A stretch of DNA of 64,000 nucleotides, taken from NCBI RefSeq assembly GCF_026342835.1, contig NZ_JAPEMI010000001.1:4284501-4348500 (forward strand), given 5' to 3'. The notes beneath the pieces were generated by a model that ran no database searches, had not been told where the DNA came from, and saw only the letters and a program-made list of their open reading frames with translations. The translations under genes and the position numbers were made by a program. The stretch comes from Streptomyces sp. NBC_00154. Lineage in GTDB: Bacteria; Actinomycetota; Actinomycetes; Streptomycetales; Streptomycetaceae. The first letter of the stretch is position 1. Each line of letters opens with the position of its first letter. Below are positions 44,486-52,476 of the stretch, piece after piece.

Positions 44486-44501
44486 TCCCACCCCACCCGC
44501 A

Positions 44502-44537
44502 CCGGGCCCCCGGCCGCACCGGCGGCCGGGGGCCCGG
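44502..44537 (+). terminator. Terminator of the iol-mmsA operon
   Basis: A perfect 16-bp GC stem (44502-44517 with 44522-44537) with the 4-base loop ACCG, starting 16 bases after the mmsA stop. Confidence 0.93.
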
Positions 44538-44959
44538 CGGTACTTCGACGGGGGACCGTCCGGCGGGGCGCGGCGTTCCGGAACAGTCGGCGGCGCCGGC
44601 CGTACCGTGCCGGACCTGCCGAAACCCGGTGGCAGGACGCGGTGCGCCTCGCCCATCCGGGACCCCATGACCGCCCCGGCCTTCCCCACCGCGCCCCGAT
44701 ACGAGATCCGCGCCCGGCACACCGCCTCCACGGTCACCGTCTACCGGCGTACACACCGTCCATCGGGCTGCCTGCCGCCCGTGACGGCCGCTTCCCAGCC
44801 TGGAAGCGCGACCGCATGACATGAGTCATCAAGGCGCGTTCACAGCCCCTTTCGGTGCCTGAAGAGAGGCCGTCCGCGCCGTTGCGGGCCTGGTCGGCGA
44901 CTGCGCGGCCACTCGATGACCACCGCTGACGTCGTGTGGTCGATTGATATCGTCCGCGA
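44538..44959. other. 422-base stretch without a supported gene
   Basis: Between the mmsA terminator and the phosphotransferase gene. Short open frames here have no ribosome site or convincing codon bias. The right part holds one copy of a repeat that recurs beyond the phosphotransferase. Confidence 0.55.
44817..44852. repeat. Imperfect direct repeat, left copy
   Basis: TGACATGAGTCATCAAGGCG and the following 15 bases match the segment at 45948-45982 with about five differences. The two copies flank the phosphotransferase gene, about 1.13 kb apart. Confidence 0.75.
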
Positions 44960-45853
44960 ATGACCAGTCGCAGCCGCGACCGCGTCGCAGACGTCCGCAG
45001 CGTCGTGATCGCGCACATGCCCGACTACCAGGTCGACTCCGTCGTGCAGCTCGGCGAGGGTCTGGACAACCTGGCGTACGAGGTGAACGGTGAGCTGATC
45101 GTGCGCTTCAGCAAGGAGCCCGACCTGGCACGGCGGGCCGCCCTGCTGAACCACGAGGCCCGCGTGCTTGCTGCCGTCGCCGACATTTCGCCGCTGCCCG
45201 TGCCCCAGCCGACGTTCACGGTCGCGGAGCAGGGTTGTCTGGCCTACTTCAAGCTTCCCGGCGTGCCACTGGTGGGTATGCCGCGGCACCAGCGATCGGC
45301 TCACGGCACGTCGATCGGCGCCACGCTTGGCGAGCTGCTCACTGCGCTGCATGCTGTTGCGATCGATCGGATGGCCGTGGAAACGGACCACCAGCCGGTG
45401 GCCGAGTGGCGACATGAGGCCATGGAGAACTATGTGACGGTGGCCGGGCAGGTACCGGCGGCGCTGCGTCGATCCGTCGAAGCGTTCCTGGACGCCGCAC
45501 CACCGCACGATGGCTGCACCCCAACGTTCTCCCACAACGATCTGGGGATCGAACACGTTCTCGTCGACCCGGTCGCATGGACGGTGACCGGCATCATCGA
45601 CTGGAGTGATGCCGCCGTCGTCGATCCGGCTTGCGACTTCGGGCTGCTCTACCGCGATCTCGGCCCCGCGGCCACCCGCGCCGCCATCAGCACCTATCGA
45701 ACCGACGCCAACGACGTCCCGGCTCTCAGCGAGCGCGCCGTGTTCTATGCCAGGTGCAGTGTCTTCGAGGATCTGGCATACGGCATCGAGACGGAACAAG
45801 GCAATTACGTCGACAAGAGCCTTGCCGCGATGGAGTGGCTGTTTCCGTCATAG
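44960..45853 (+). CDS. Aminoglycoside/macrolide phosphotransferase-family protein
   Basis: A 297-residue kinase-fold protein. The N-lobe has G-E-G-L-D-N-L-A-Y-E-V and a V-R-F-S-K strand with the ATP-binding Lys. The C-lobe has the catalytic S-H192-N-D194-L-G-I-E-H-V-L and the metal-binding G-I-I-D-W-S-D-A. The H-N-D-L-G-x-E-H form is closest to the macrolide and small-molecule branch of the APH family. The natural substrate may be an antibiotic or an unrelated alcohol. Third-position GC is lower than in its neighbours, and imperfect direct repeats flank it, so it looks acquired. No operon partner. Confidence 0.85.
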   Translation: MTSRSRDRVADVRSVVIAHMPDYQVDSVVQLGEGLDNLAYEVNGELIVRFSKEPDLARRAALLNHEARVLAAVADISPLPVPQPTFTVAEQGCLAYFKLPGVPLVGMPRHQRSAHGTSIGATLGELLTALHAVAIDRMAVETDHQPVAEWRHEAMENYVTVAGQVPAALRRSVEAFLDAAPPHDGCTPTFSHNDLGIEHVLVDPVAWTVTGIIDWSDAAVVDPACDFGLLYRDLGPAATRAAISTYRTDANDVPALSERAVFYARCSVFEDLAYGIETEQGNYVDKSLAAMEWLFPS

Positions 45854-45947
45854 CCGCCTCATCTCGACCGAGCCGCCAGGGACATCAACCCGCCGGGAGG
45901 GAACCAGCACCCCCGATGATGCAAGGAATTGGGCTGGGAACGCGGCT

Positions 45948-45982
45948 TGACATGGATCATCAAGCCGCGTTGACAGACCTTT
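45948..45982. repeat. Imperfect direct repeat, right copy
   Basis: TGACATGGATCATCAAGCCG and the next 15 bases match the copy at 44817-44852. The repeat overlaps the stop codon of the FG-GAP gene on the minus strand. Confidence 0.75.
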
Positions 45983-47417
45983 AAAGCCCCAGCACCTCGC
46001 CGTACTTGATGGCCCCGTGGGGCAGTGCGAAGCCGAACGGGGTCAGCGACTTGCCCAGCGGGTACGTCTCCTCGGTGCTGCTCGGCACGAACCAGACGCC
46101 ACCCGACCTGGGCTCACCGGCGTTCTCCCCGGGCGCGCTCACCGCGGTGTCCCACAGTCCGTCGCGGTTGTAGTCGCCGACGGCCACCTGGGCGCCGAAG
46201 CGGTCGCCGGCCTCGGCCGTGCCGGGCATGTTCGTGGTGCTCTGGCTGCGGGCCAGACCGCCGTAGAGGCCGTGCTCCGTGCCGTTCATGGTGACGTACC
46301 CGCCCGCGTCCTTGACGGTGCCCACGTCCTCGCCGGGCACACCGACCACCAGTTCCGGACGGCTGTCGCCGTTCAGGTCGCCCGCGGCCAGCGTGGCGCC
46401 GAAGTCGTCGCCCTCCTCGGCGGTGCCGCCGACCTCCGGGTTCGACTGGGTGATGCACTCGCTCTCGGTGCCGAAGTTCGTGGTCTTCGAGCCCTTGAGC
46501 AGGAGCACCGCACCGCCGAGCCGGTCCTTGCAATGCGTGGTCTCCGACTCGGGGTTGGGCTGTACGAGGCCGACCGCGAGGTCGTCCGTGCCGTCCCGGT
46601 CGAAGTCGGCGGCGGCGAGCGAGCTGCCCCGGTCGGCGTCGGCGTACCACTGGGCCGGCTTGGCCTGGTCGTCCCAGCGCGTGATGAAGGTGCTGGAGTC
46701 CTCCGTGCCCTGCCAGGTGGCGGCGAGGTCGTCCCGGCCGTCGCCGTCGAAATCGCCGGTTGCCAGGTCGCGGGTGGCGCCGCCCATGCTGTAGCGGCGC
46801 AGGGTGGTGGTGGTTACGGGGGCCGCGGTGAGCGGGCCCGGGCGGAACCGAAGCGAGCCGCTCTCCTCGCTGTTCTCGCCGTACGCGAGGTCGGTGTCGC
46901 CGTCGCCGTCGTAGTCGCCCGTGGCGATGGTGCGGCCGATGCTGCTGAACTCGCCCGTGCCCCTGGCCACGGTGGTGCCCTTGACGTTCCACCCCGAGCC
47001 GTCCAGGACGGTGATGGTGCCCTCGTCCTTGAGCTGGTCGGAGGTGAGCGACTCGCCGCTCGCGCCGACGACGAGCTCGAAGACGCCGTCGCCGTTCACG
47101 TCGACGGGTGCCACGGAGGACCCGAAGCGGTCGCCCGCCTCGGGCGTGCCTGGTATGCCGGCCTCAGCCTGGCTGATGACACCGGTGGACTGGCTCGGGC
47201 TCTGCGGGCCGCCATAGATCACGCTGATGTAGCCGGCCTTGGCCTTGCCGTCCACCGTGGCGTTGGGCATGCCGACCGCGATGTCCGCGTATCCGTCGCC
47301 GTTGAAGTCGAACCGCGGAGTCGTTGCAGCCGCGGCGCTCCCGGCGAGTGGCAGGGTCAGACCGGCGGCGGTGAGGGCCGCTGCGGCGGCGGTAACGGCC
47401 AGGGTGCGTGCACGCAC
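45981..47417 (-). CDS. Exported FG-GAP/VCBS repeat protein
   Basis: A 478-residue secreted protein from the GTG at 47417, with GGGAG upstream. The signal peptide is R-A-R-T-L followed by an Ala-rich core. The mature part has about seven FG-GAP repeats, each with a calcium-loop motif such as D-F-N-G-D-G-Y-A-D, D-V-N-G-D-G, D-Y-D-G-D-G-D-T-D, D-F-D-G-D-G-R-D-D, D-F-D-R-D-G-T-D-D, D-L-N-G-D-S and D-Y-N-R-D-G. This is the beta-propeller of integrin alpha-like proteins. No catalytic domain is seen. Adhesion or ligand binding outside the cell is the family expectation. Its last codons lie within the right-hand direct repeat. Confidence 0.9.
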   Translation of the reverse strand: MRARTLAVTAAAAALTAAGLTLPLAGSAAAATTPRFDFNGDGYADIAVGMPNATVDGKAKAGYISVIYGGPQSPSQSTGVISQAEAGIPGTPEAGDRFGSSVAPVDVNGDGVFELVVGASGESLTSDQLKDEGTITVLDGSGWNVKGTTVARGTGEFSSIGRTIATGDYDGDGDTDLAYGENSEESGSLRFRPGPLTAAPVTTTTLRRYSMGGATRDLATGDFDGDGRDDLAATWQGTEDSSTFITRWDDQAKPAQWYADADRGSSLAAADFDRDGTDDLAVGLVQPNPESETTHCKDRLGGAVLLLKGSKTTNFGTESECITQSNPEVGGTAEEGDDFGATLAAGDLNGDSRPELVVGVPGEDVGTVKDAGGYVTMNGTEHGLYGGLARSQSTTNMPGTAEAGDRFGAQVAVGDYNRDGLWDTAVSAPGENAGEPRSGGVWFVPSSTEETYPLGKSLTPFGFALPHGAIKYGEVLGL

Positions 47418-47507
47418 GGGGAACTCCCTTAGTCGAAGGGGGCAATGAGAGCGAAGTTTCTCGGAGATGTGACTCACGAGGTGTACGAAGGGTTGTGTGA
47501 AGGTGGC

Positions 47508-47534
47508 GGAACACGACCAGGGACTCGCCGTCTA
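47508..47534 (+). promoter_or_regulatory. Possible ECF-sigma promoter
   Basis: GGAAC (47508-47512), a 16-base spacer and CGTCTA (47529-47534) match the usual Streptomyces ECF promoter form. It would drive the maleylpyruvate-isomerase-like gene with a leader of about 200 bases. It lies in a 322-base gap (47418-47739) that otherwise holds only the FG-GAP promoter. Confidence 0.4.
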
Positions 47535-47739
47535 CGCGGGCACCATCGACAACCATCCAATCGGGGGTGGTCGGCGGCGGCGCTGGTCCCGGCCGAGTCG
47601 CCCTACCTCACGGACGTCACGCCTCCGACCGGCTGAACCACCCTGAACTCCCCGGATCGCTGCCCCGGTGGCTGCTCCCACCGACGCGGCCTGGCATCCT
47701 GCACGGATCCGCCGGACCTTCGACCGTGGAGGCCGGCTC

Positions 47740-48585
47740 ATGGCAGCGGGACAGAGGGAGACAGCCGTGGAACCAACGCCTGCCCGGGAGCGGCGAGACG
47801 CGCTTCCCGAGGGACTTGCCGAGGCGATACACGACACCGCCGAGGAGATAGCGGCGTTGCTGCGCGGCCGGACGGACACGGGCATCCCGGTCCCCGGATC
47901 CACCTGGACACTCGGTGAGGCGGCAGCCCACCTGGCGCAGGCCAATGAGCTGATGGCCGATATCGCGGCCGGTCAGGAACGCCCGTACGGGGACGGTACG
48001 CCGCAGAGCCTGGCGGCGGCCAACGAGCGCTCCCTCGCCGGGTTCGGCGAGCGTGGAGCCGATCCGCTCGCCGAGATGATCGTGGCGCAGGCCGATGCCT
48101 TCCTCACGGCGGCGGAGCAGCGCCCGTTGGACGAGACCGTGATCACCCCTCTGGGCTCGATGGATGTGGCCACCCTCGGCTCGTACCTGCTCACGCACAT
48201 GCTCGGCCACGGTTACGATCTCGCCCGCGCGGTGGGCCGTCCGCACATGCTCGACGGCGCCCGGGTCGAGCTGTCCATGCCCTTCATGATCACAAGCATG
48301 CCGCGGGTGGTCGCCGCCGCCGCTGCCGGACTGAACGCGCGCTTCGCGATCCGCCTGCGGGGTGGACAGCGCTTCGGTGCGACCTTCACCGACGGAGCGC
48401 TGACCGTCGGCCCGGGGCCGTTGAGCCGCCCGGACTGCACCATCCTCATCGAACCGGTCACCTTCCTGCTGATCGCACTCGGCCGCTGCGATCCGTGGGG
48501 CGCCATGGCCCGCGGCCGCGTGCTCGCCTGGGGCCGCAAGCCCTGGATGGCCCCTCGTTTCCCGGCATTGTTCACGGCGCCCTGA
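47740..48585 (+). CDS. Maleylpyruvate isomerase family (mycothiol-dependent-like) protein
   Basis: A 281-residue cytoplasmic protein from the ATG at 47740, with GGAGG 8 bases upstream. The N-terminal half is a DinB-like four-helix domain (W-T-L-G-E-A-A-A-H-L-A-Q-A-N-E-L, then L-L-T-H-M-L-G-H-G-Y-D-L-A-R-A), with His residues where mycothiol-dependent enzymes bind metal. The C-terminal part, from about residue 185, resembles an SCP2 sterol-carrier-like domain. Members transfer or isomerise using mycothiol. The substrate is unknown and no pathway genes are adjacent. Confidence 0.8.
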   Translation: MAAGQRETAVEPTPARERRDALPEGLAEAIHDTAEEIAALLRGRTDTGIPVPGSTWTLGEAAAHLAQANELMADIAAGQERPYGDGTPQSLAAANERSLAGFGERGADPLAEMIVAQADAFLTAAEQRPLDETVITPLGSMDVATLGSYLLTHMLGHGYDLARAVGRPHMLDGARVELSMPFMITSMPRVVAAAAAGLNARFAIRLRGGQRFGATFTDGALTVGPGPLSRPDCTILIEPVTFLLIALGRCDPWGAMARGRVLAWGRKPWMAPRFPALFTAP

Positions 48586-48708
48586 GAAACACGCGTCCGG
48601 CATACCGCGTACGGAGTACGGCGGGGGAGGAGCGTACGTCTCAAGGAGGCTCGGCAGTTCCCCCTTTCGGCAGCCCGGGAGCGCGGGACGGGCGCTTAGG
48701 GTCGAGAT

Positions 48709-51465
48709 ATGCAGACCCCTGACTCCCGATGGCGCCGATGGTCCCGCGGACGCGGCCGGTGGGCGGCGGCCCTGGCCGCGCTCGTCGTGCTGGCGGGCGC
48801 CGGCACCTGGACCGCGGCGGCCGACGACAGCGCGCCCGCGGTGCACCGCGAGGACCGGATGATGCGGGTGGACGGGGTGTCGATCGACACCTCGTACTTC
48901 ACGTCCGGGGGTTCGCAGCGCCGGCCCGCCGTGCTGATAGGGCACGGCTTCGGCGGCTCCAAGAACGATGTGCGGGCGCAGGCCGAGAAGTTGGCCGGTG
49001 CCGGTTACGCCGTCCTGACCTGGTCGGCCCGCGGGTTCGGGAAGTCCGGCGGGGAGATCTCGCTCAACGCACCCGGCCGCGAGGTCAAGGACGTGTCCGG
49101 GCTGATCGACTGGCTGGCCCGCAGGCCCGAGGTGCAGCTGGACGGCAAGGGCGACCCGCGCGTCGGCGTCACCGGTGCCTCGTACGGTGGCGCGGTCTCG
49201 CTCCTCGCCGCCGGGCACGACAAGCGCGTCGACGCCATCGCACCGGTCATCACATACTGGAACCTCGCCGACGCGCTGTTCCCCGACGGGGTCTTCAAGA
49301 AGCTCTGGGCGGGGATCTTCATCACGTCGGGCGGCGGCTGCGACAGGTTCGAGAAGCAGCTGTGCGACATGTACGAACGGGTCGCCGTCTCCGGGAAGCC
49401 GGACGCCGCCGCCCGCGCCCTGCTGACCGACCGCTCCCCGTCCGCCGTCGGCGACCGCATCAAGGTGCCCGCGCTCATCGTGCAGGGACAGACCGACTCC
49501 CTCTTCCCGCTCGGCCAGGCCGATGCCATGGCACGCACCATCAGCGGGAACGGTGCACCCGTCTCCGTCGACTGGATCGCGGGCGGGCACGACGGCGGGG
49601 ACCTGGAGAGCGGTCGGGTCGAGAGCCGGATCGGGTCATGGTTCGACCGGTACCTGAAGGAGGACAAGGGCGTCGACACCGGGCCCGGCTTCCGCGTCAC
49701 CCGTACCGGAGGCATCGACTCCACCGATGGGGCCGCCCTCCAGCGCGGCGCGAGCAGCGACCACTACCCGGGGCTGTCGAGCGGCGCCCGGCAGATCGCG
49801 CTCACGGGCACGGGAGGCCGACAGGAGATCACGGGCCTGGGCGGGAGCAGCGGTCAGGGCGGCACACAGGACGACGCGAACGGCAGTGCACAGGACAGCG
49901 CCTCCGCCGGTCCGCGGACGCAGGCCTTCCGGAACCCGGCCGGCGCCAACCCGCCCGCCATCTCCGCCGTCCCGGGCGTCGGCGGCGGACTCGCCCAGCT
50001 CTCCACCCTCGGCGTCGGGCTCTCGCTCGACTTCCCCGGCCAGTACGCCCGTTTCGACTCCGTACCCCTCGGCACATCGATGCGTATCACCGGATCACCC
50101 ACCGTCCGCGTGAAGGTGACGGCCGGACAGGGTGATGCGGTGCTGTTCGGCAAGGTGTACGACGTGGCGCCGGACGGGCGGCAGCAGGTGCTGCCCGCCC
50201 AGCTCGTCGCCCCCTACCGGATCACGCCCGCGCAGCAGAACAAGACCGTCGAGCTGACCCTGCCCGCCGTCGACCACGCGCTCGACGCCGGACACCGGCT
50301 CCGTCTGGTCCTCTCCGCCACCGACCTCGGCTACGCCTCACCGGCCGAGCCGACCACGTACACGGTCTCCCTCGACGGCCCGCTGACCGTCCCCACCGCA
50401 CCCGCGGTGAAGACCGCGTCGGCCGGACTGCCGTGGTGGACCTGGGGACTTCCCGCCGCAGCCGCCGTCATCGCGCTCGCGCTGCTGCTCACCGCACGCC
50501 GCCGCACCGCGACCCCGGCCCCGGACCCGGCGCTCGCCGACGTCCCGCTCCAGATCACCGGCCTGTCCAAGAAGTACGCCAGGTCCGCCGACAGGTACGC
50601 GGTCAAGGACCTGTCCTTCCGGGTCGAGAAGGGCCAGGTCCTCGGACTCCTCGGACCGAACGGGGCGGGGAAGACCACCACCCTGCGGATGCTGATGGGG
50701 CTCATCGGCCCCGACAGCGGCGAGATCCGCGTCTTCGGGCACGCCATCCGGCCGGGTGCGCCCGTGCTGTCCCGGGTCGGGGCGTTCGTCGAAGGGGCCG
50801 GCTTCCTGCCGCACCTGTCCGGGCGGGCCAACCTGGAGCTGTACTGGCAGGCCACCGGACGCCCCGTCGAGGACTCGCACATCGAGGAGGCCCTGGAGAT
50901 CGCCGGACTCGGCGACGCGCTGGCCCGCGCGGTGCGGACGTACTCGCAAGGCATGCGGCAGCGGCTCGCCATCGCTCAGGCCATGCTGGGCATGCCGGAC
51001 CTCCTCATCCTCGACGAGCCGACCAACGGCCTCGACCCGCCCCAGATCCGCGAGATGCGGGACGTGATGATCCGGTACGCGGCCGGGGGCCGGACCGTCA
51101 TCGTCTCCAGCCATCTCCTCTCCGAGGTCGAGCAGTCCTGTACCCACCTGGTGGTCATGGACCGTGGCCGGCTTGTCCAGGCGGGCCCGGTCGCCGAGAT
51201 CACCGGCTCCGGCGACACGCTGCTGATCAGCACCGCGGCAGAGGTCGCCGAACCGCTGGTGGACAAGGTCGCCGCGCTGCCCGGCATCGGCTCCGCGGTC
51301 CGTACGGACGACGGGCGCGGGCTGCTCGTACGGCTCGACGGAGCCGCCTCGTCCTCGGCGCTGATCGCCGAACTCGTCCGACTCGACGTGCCGTTGACCG
51401 GTGTCGGACCGCACCGCCGCCTGGAGGACGCGTTCCTCACCCTGATCTCCGGAGGCTCCGCATGA
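48709..51465 (+). CDS. S15-type hydrolase fused to an ABC transporter ATPase
   Basis: A 918-residue chain with an unusual order of parts. A basic N-terminus and hydrophobic helix (about 18-38) lead to an extracytoplasmic alpha/beta hydrolase of the X-Pro dipeptidyl-peptidase/CocE type, with nucleophile motif G-A-S-Y-G-G near residue 156, an Asp in Q-G-Q-T-D and a His in G-G-H-D-G. A jelly-roll domain of the same family runs to about 560. A second hydrophobic helix follows at about 577-592 (L-P-A-A-A-A-V-I-A-L-A-L-L-L). A complete ABC ATPase comes last: Walker A near 649, signature Y-S-Q-G-M-R near 744, Walker B L-I-L-D-E-P near 765. The permease gene overlaps its stop. The topology puts the hydrolase outside and the ATPase inside. 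Confidence 0.9.
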   Translation: MQTPDSRWRRWSRGRGRWAAALAALVVLAGAGTWTAAADDSAPAVHREDRMMRVDGVSIDTSYFTSGGSQRRPAVLIGHGFGGSKNDVRAQAEKLAGAGYAVLTWSARGFGKSGGEISLNAPGREVKDVSGLIDWLARRPEVQLDGKGDPRVGVTGASYGGAVSLLAAGHDKRVDAIAPVITYWNLADALFPDGVFKKLWAGIFITSGGGCDRFEKQLCDMYERVAVSGKPDAAARALLTDRSPSAVGDRIKVPALIVQGQTDSLFPLGQADAMARTISGNGAPVSVDWIAGGHDGGDLESGRVESRIGSWFDRYLKEDKGVDTGPGFRVTRTGGIDSTDGAALQRGASSDHYPGLSSGARQIALTGTGGRQEITGLGGSSGQGGTQDDANGSAQDSASAGPRTQAFRNPAGANPPAISAVPGVGGGLAQLSTLGVGLSLDFPGQYARFDSVPLGTSMRITGSPTVRVKVTAGQGDAVLFGKVYDVAPDGRQQVLPAQLVAPYRITPAQQNKTVELTLPAVDHALDAGHRLRLVLSATDLGYASPAEPTTYTVSLDGPLTVPTAPAVKTASAGLPWWTWGLPAAAAVIALALLLTARRRTATPAPDPALADVPLQITGLSKKYARSADRYAVKDLSFRVEKGQVLGLLGPNGAGKTTTLRMLMGLIGPDSGEIRVFGHAIRPGAPVLSRVGAFVEGAGFLPHLSGRANLELYWQATGRPVEDSHIEEALEIAGLGDALARAVRTYSQGMRQRLAIAQAMLGMPDLLILDEPTNGLDPPQIREMRDVMIRYAAGGRTVIVSSHLLSEVEQSCTHLVVMDRGRLVQAGPVAEITGSGDTLLISTAAEVAEPLVDKVAALPGIGSAVRTDDGRGLLVRLDGAASSSALIAELVRLDVPLTGVGPHRRLEDAFLTLISGGSA

Positions 51466-52337
51466 GTGCCGCAGTCGATGTCACCGACGCCGCCGAAGCC
51501 CGCGGATACCGGGCGCGGCACACCCTGCCGCTGCGCGTCGAGGCCGTAAGACAGCTGCGCAGGCGACGCACCCTGCTGATGGGCGGGGTGCTGGCGGCCC
51601 TCCCGTTCATCCTGATCATCGCTTTCGCGATCGGCGGCACACCGGACTCCCGGGGCGGCGGCGACCGGCTCACGCTGATGGACACGGCGACCGCGTCCGC
51701 TGCGAACTTTGCCGCGACGTGCCTGTTCGTCTCCGCCGGGTTCCTGCTCGTCGTGCCGGTGGCGCTGTTCTGCGGGGACACCGTCGCCTCGGAGGCCAGC
51801 TGGTCGTCGCTGCGCTATCTGCTGGCGGCGCCCGTCCCCCGGGCCAGGCTGCTGTGGAGCAAACTCGTCGTGGCACTCGGCTTCAGCCTGGCCGCGATGG
51901 TGCTGCTGCCACTCGTCGCTCTGGCCGCGGGAGCCGCCGCGTACGGCTGGGGGCCGCTCCAGCTCCCCACCGGCGGCGCGCTGGCGGCCGGCGACACCGT
52001 GCCCCGGCTCGCGCTCGTCGTCGCGTTCATCTTCGTGTCCCAACTGGTCACCGCCGGGCTGGCGTTCTGGCTGTCGACGAAGACCGACGCCCCGCTGGGC
52101 GCGGTCGGCGGCGCTGTCGGGCTGACCATCGTCGGCAATGTGCTCGACGCCGTCACCGCACTCGGTTCCTGGCGCGAATTCCTGCCCGCCCACTGGCAGT
52201 TCGCCTGGGCGGACGCGCTCCAGCCCGACCTGGAGTGGGGCGGCATGGCAAAGGGTGCGGCGATCTCGGTGACGTACGCCCTGATCCTGTTCGCGTTCGC
52301 CTTCCGGGGGTTCAGTCGTAAGGACATCGTGTCCTGA
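51462..52337 (+). CDS. ABC transporter permease (ABC-2 type)
   Basis: A 291-residue membrane protein with about six helices, starting on an ATG that overlaps the stop of the hydrolase-ATPase gene and has GGAGG upstream. A cytoplasmic leader with L-R-V-E-A-V-R-Q-L-R-R-R precedes the first helix. The layout fits ABC-2 exporters such as those for antibiotics, lipids or Na. It has no ATPase of its own, so the fused partner must energise it. A small AGGACA/TGTCCT hairpin overlaps its stop codon. Confidence 0.88.
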   Translation: MSAAVDVTDAAEARGYRARHTLPLRVEAVRQLRRRRTLLMGGVLAALPFILIIAFAIGGTPDSRGGGDRLTLMDTATASAANFAATCLFVSAGFLLVVPVALFCGDTVASEASWSSLRYLLAAPVPRARLLWSKLVVALGFSLAAMVLLPLVALAAGAAAYGWGPLQLPTGGALAAGDTVPRLALVVAFIFVSQLVTAGLAFWLSTKTDAPLGAVGGAVGLTIVGNVLDAVTALGSWREFLPAHWQFAWADALQPDLEWGGMAKGAAISVTYALILFAFAFRGFSRKDIVS

Positions 52338-52476
52338 CCTTGATGTTCCGAGGCGATTCGCAGCCTTCGCGCCCGCCGTTGCCGCATCGAGATTCATCCG
52401 CAACGTCTTCGTCTGCTCCTTGACGCCGTCCCGAACGTCACATTCACAAGTACTGACACGACGTTGGGGGCAGGGA

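Noticed and set aside
44642..44824. 60-codon plus-strand frame between mmsA and the phosphotransferase
   Set aside because: Pro/His/Arg-rich with no ribosome site; it ends inside the left direct repeat and looks accidental.
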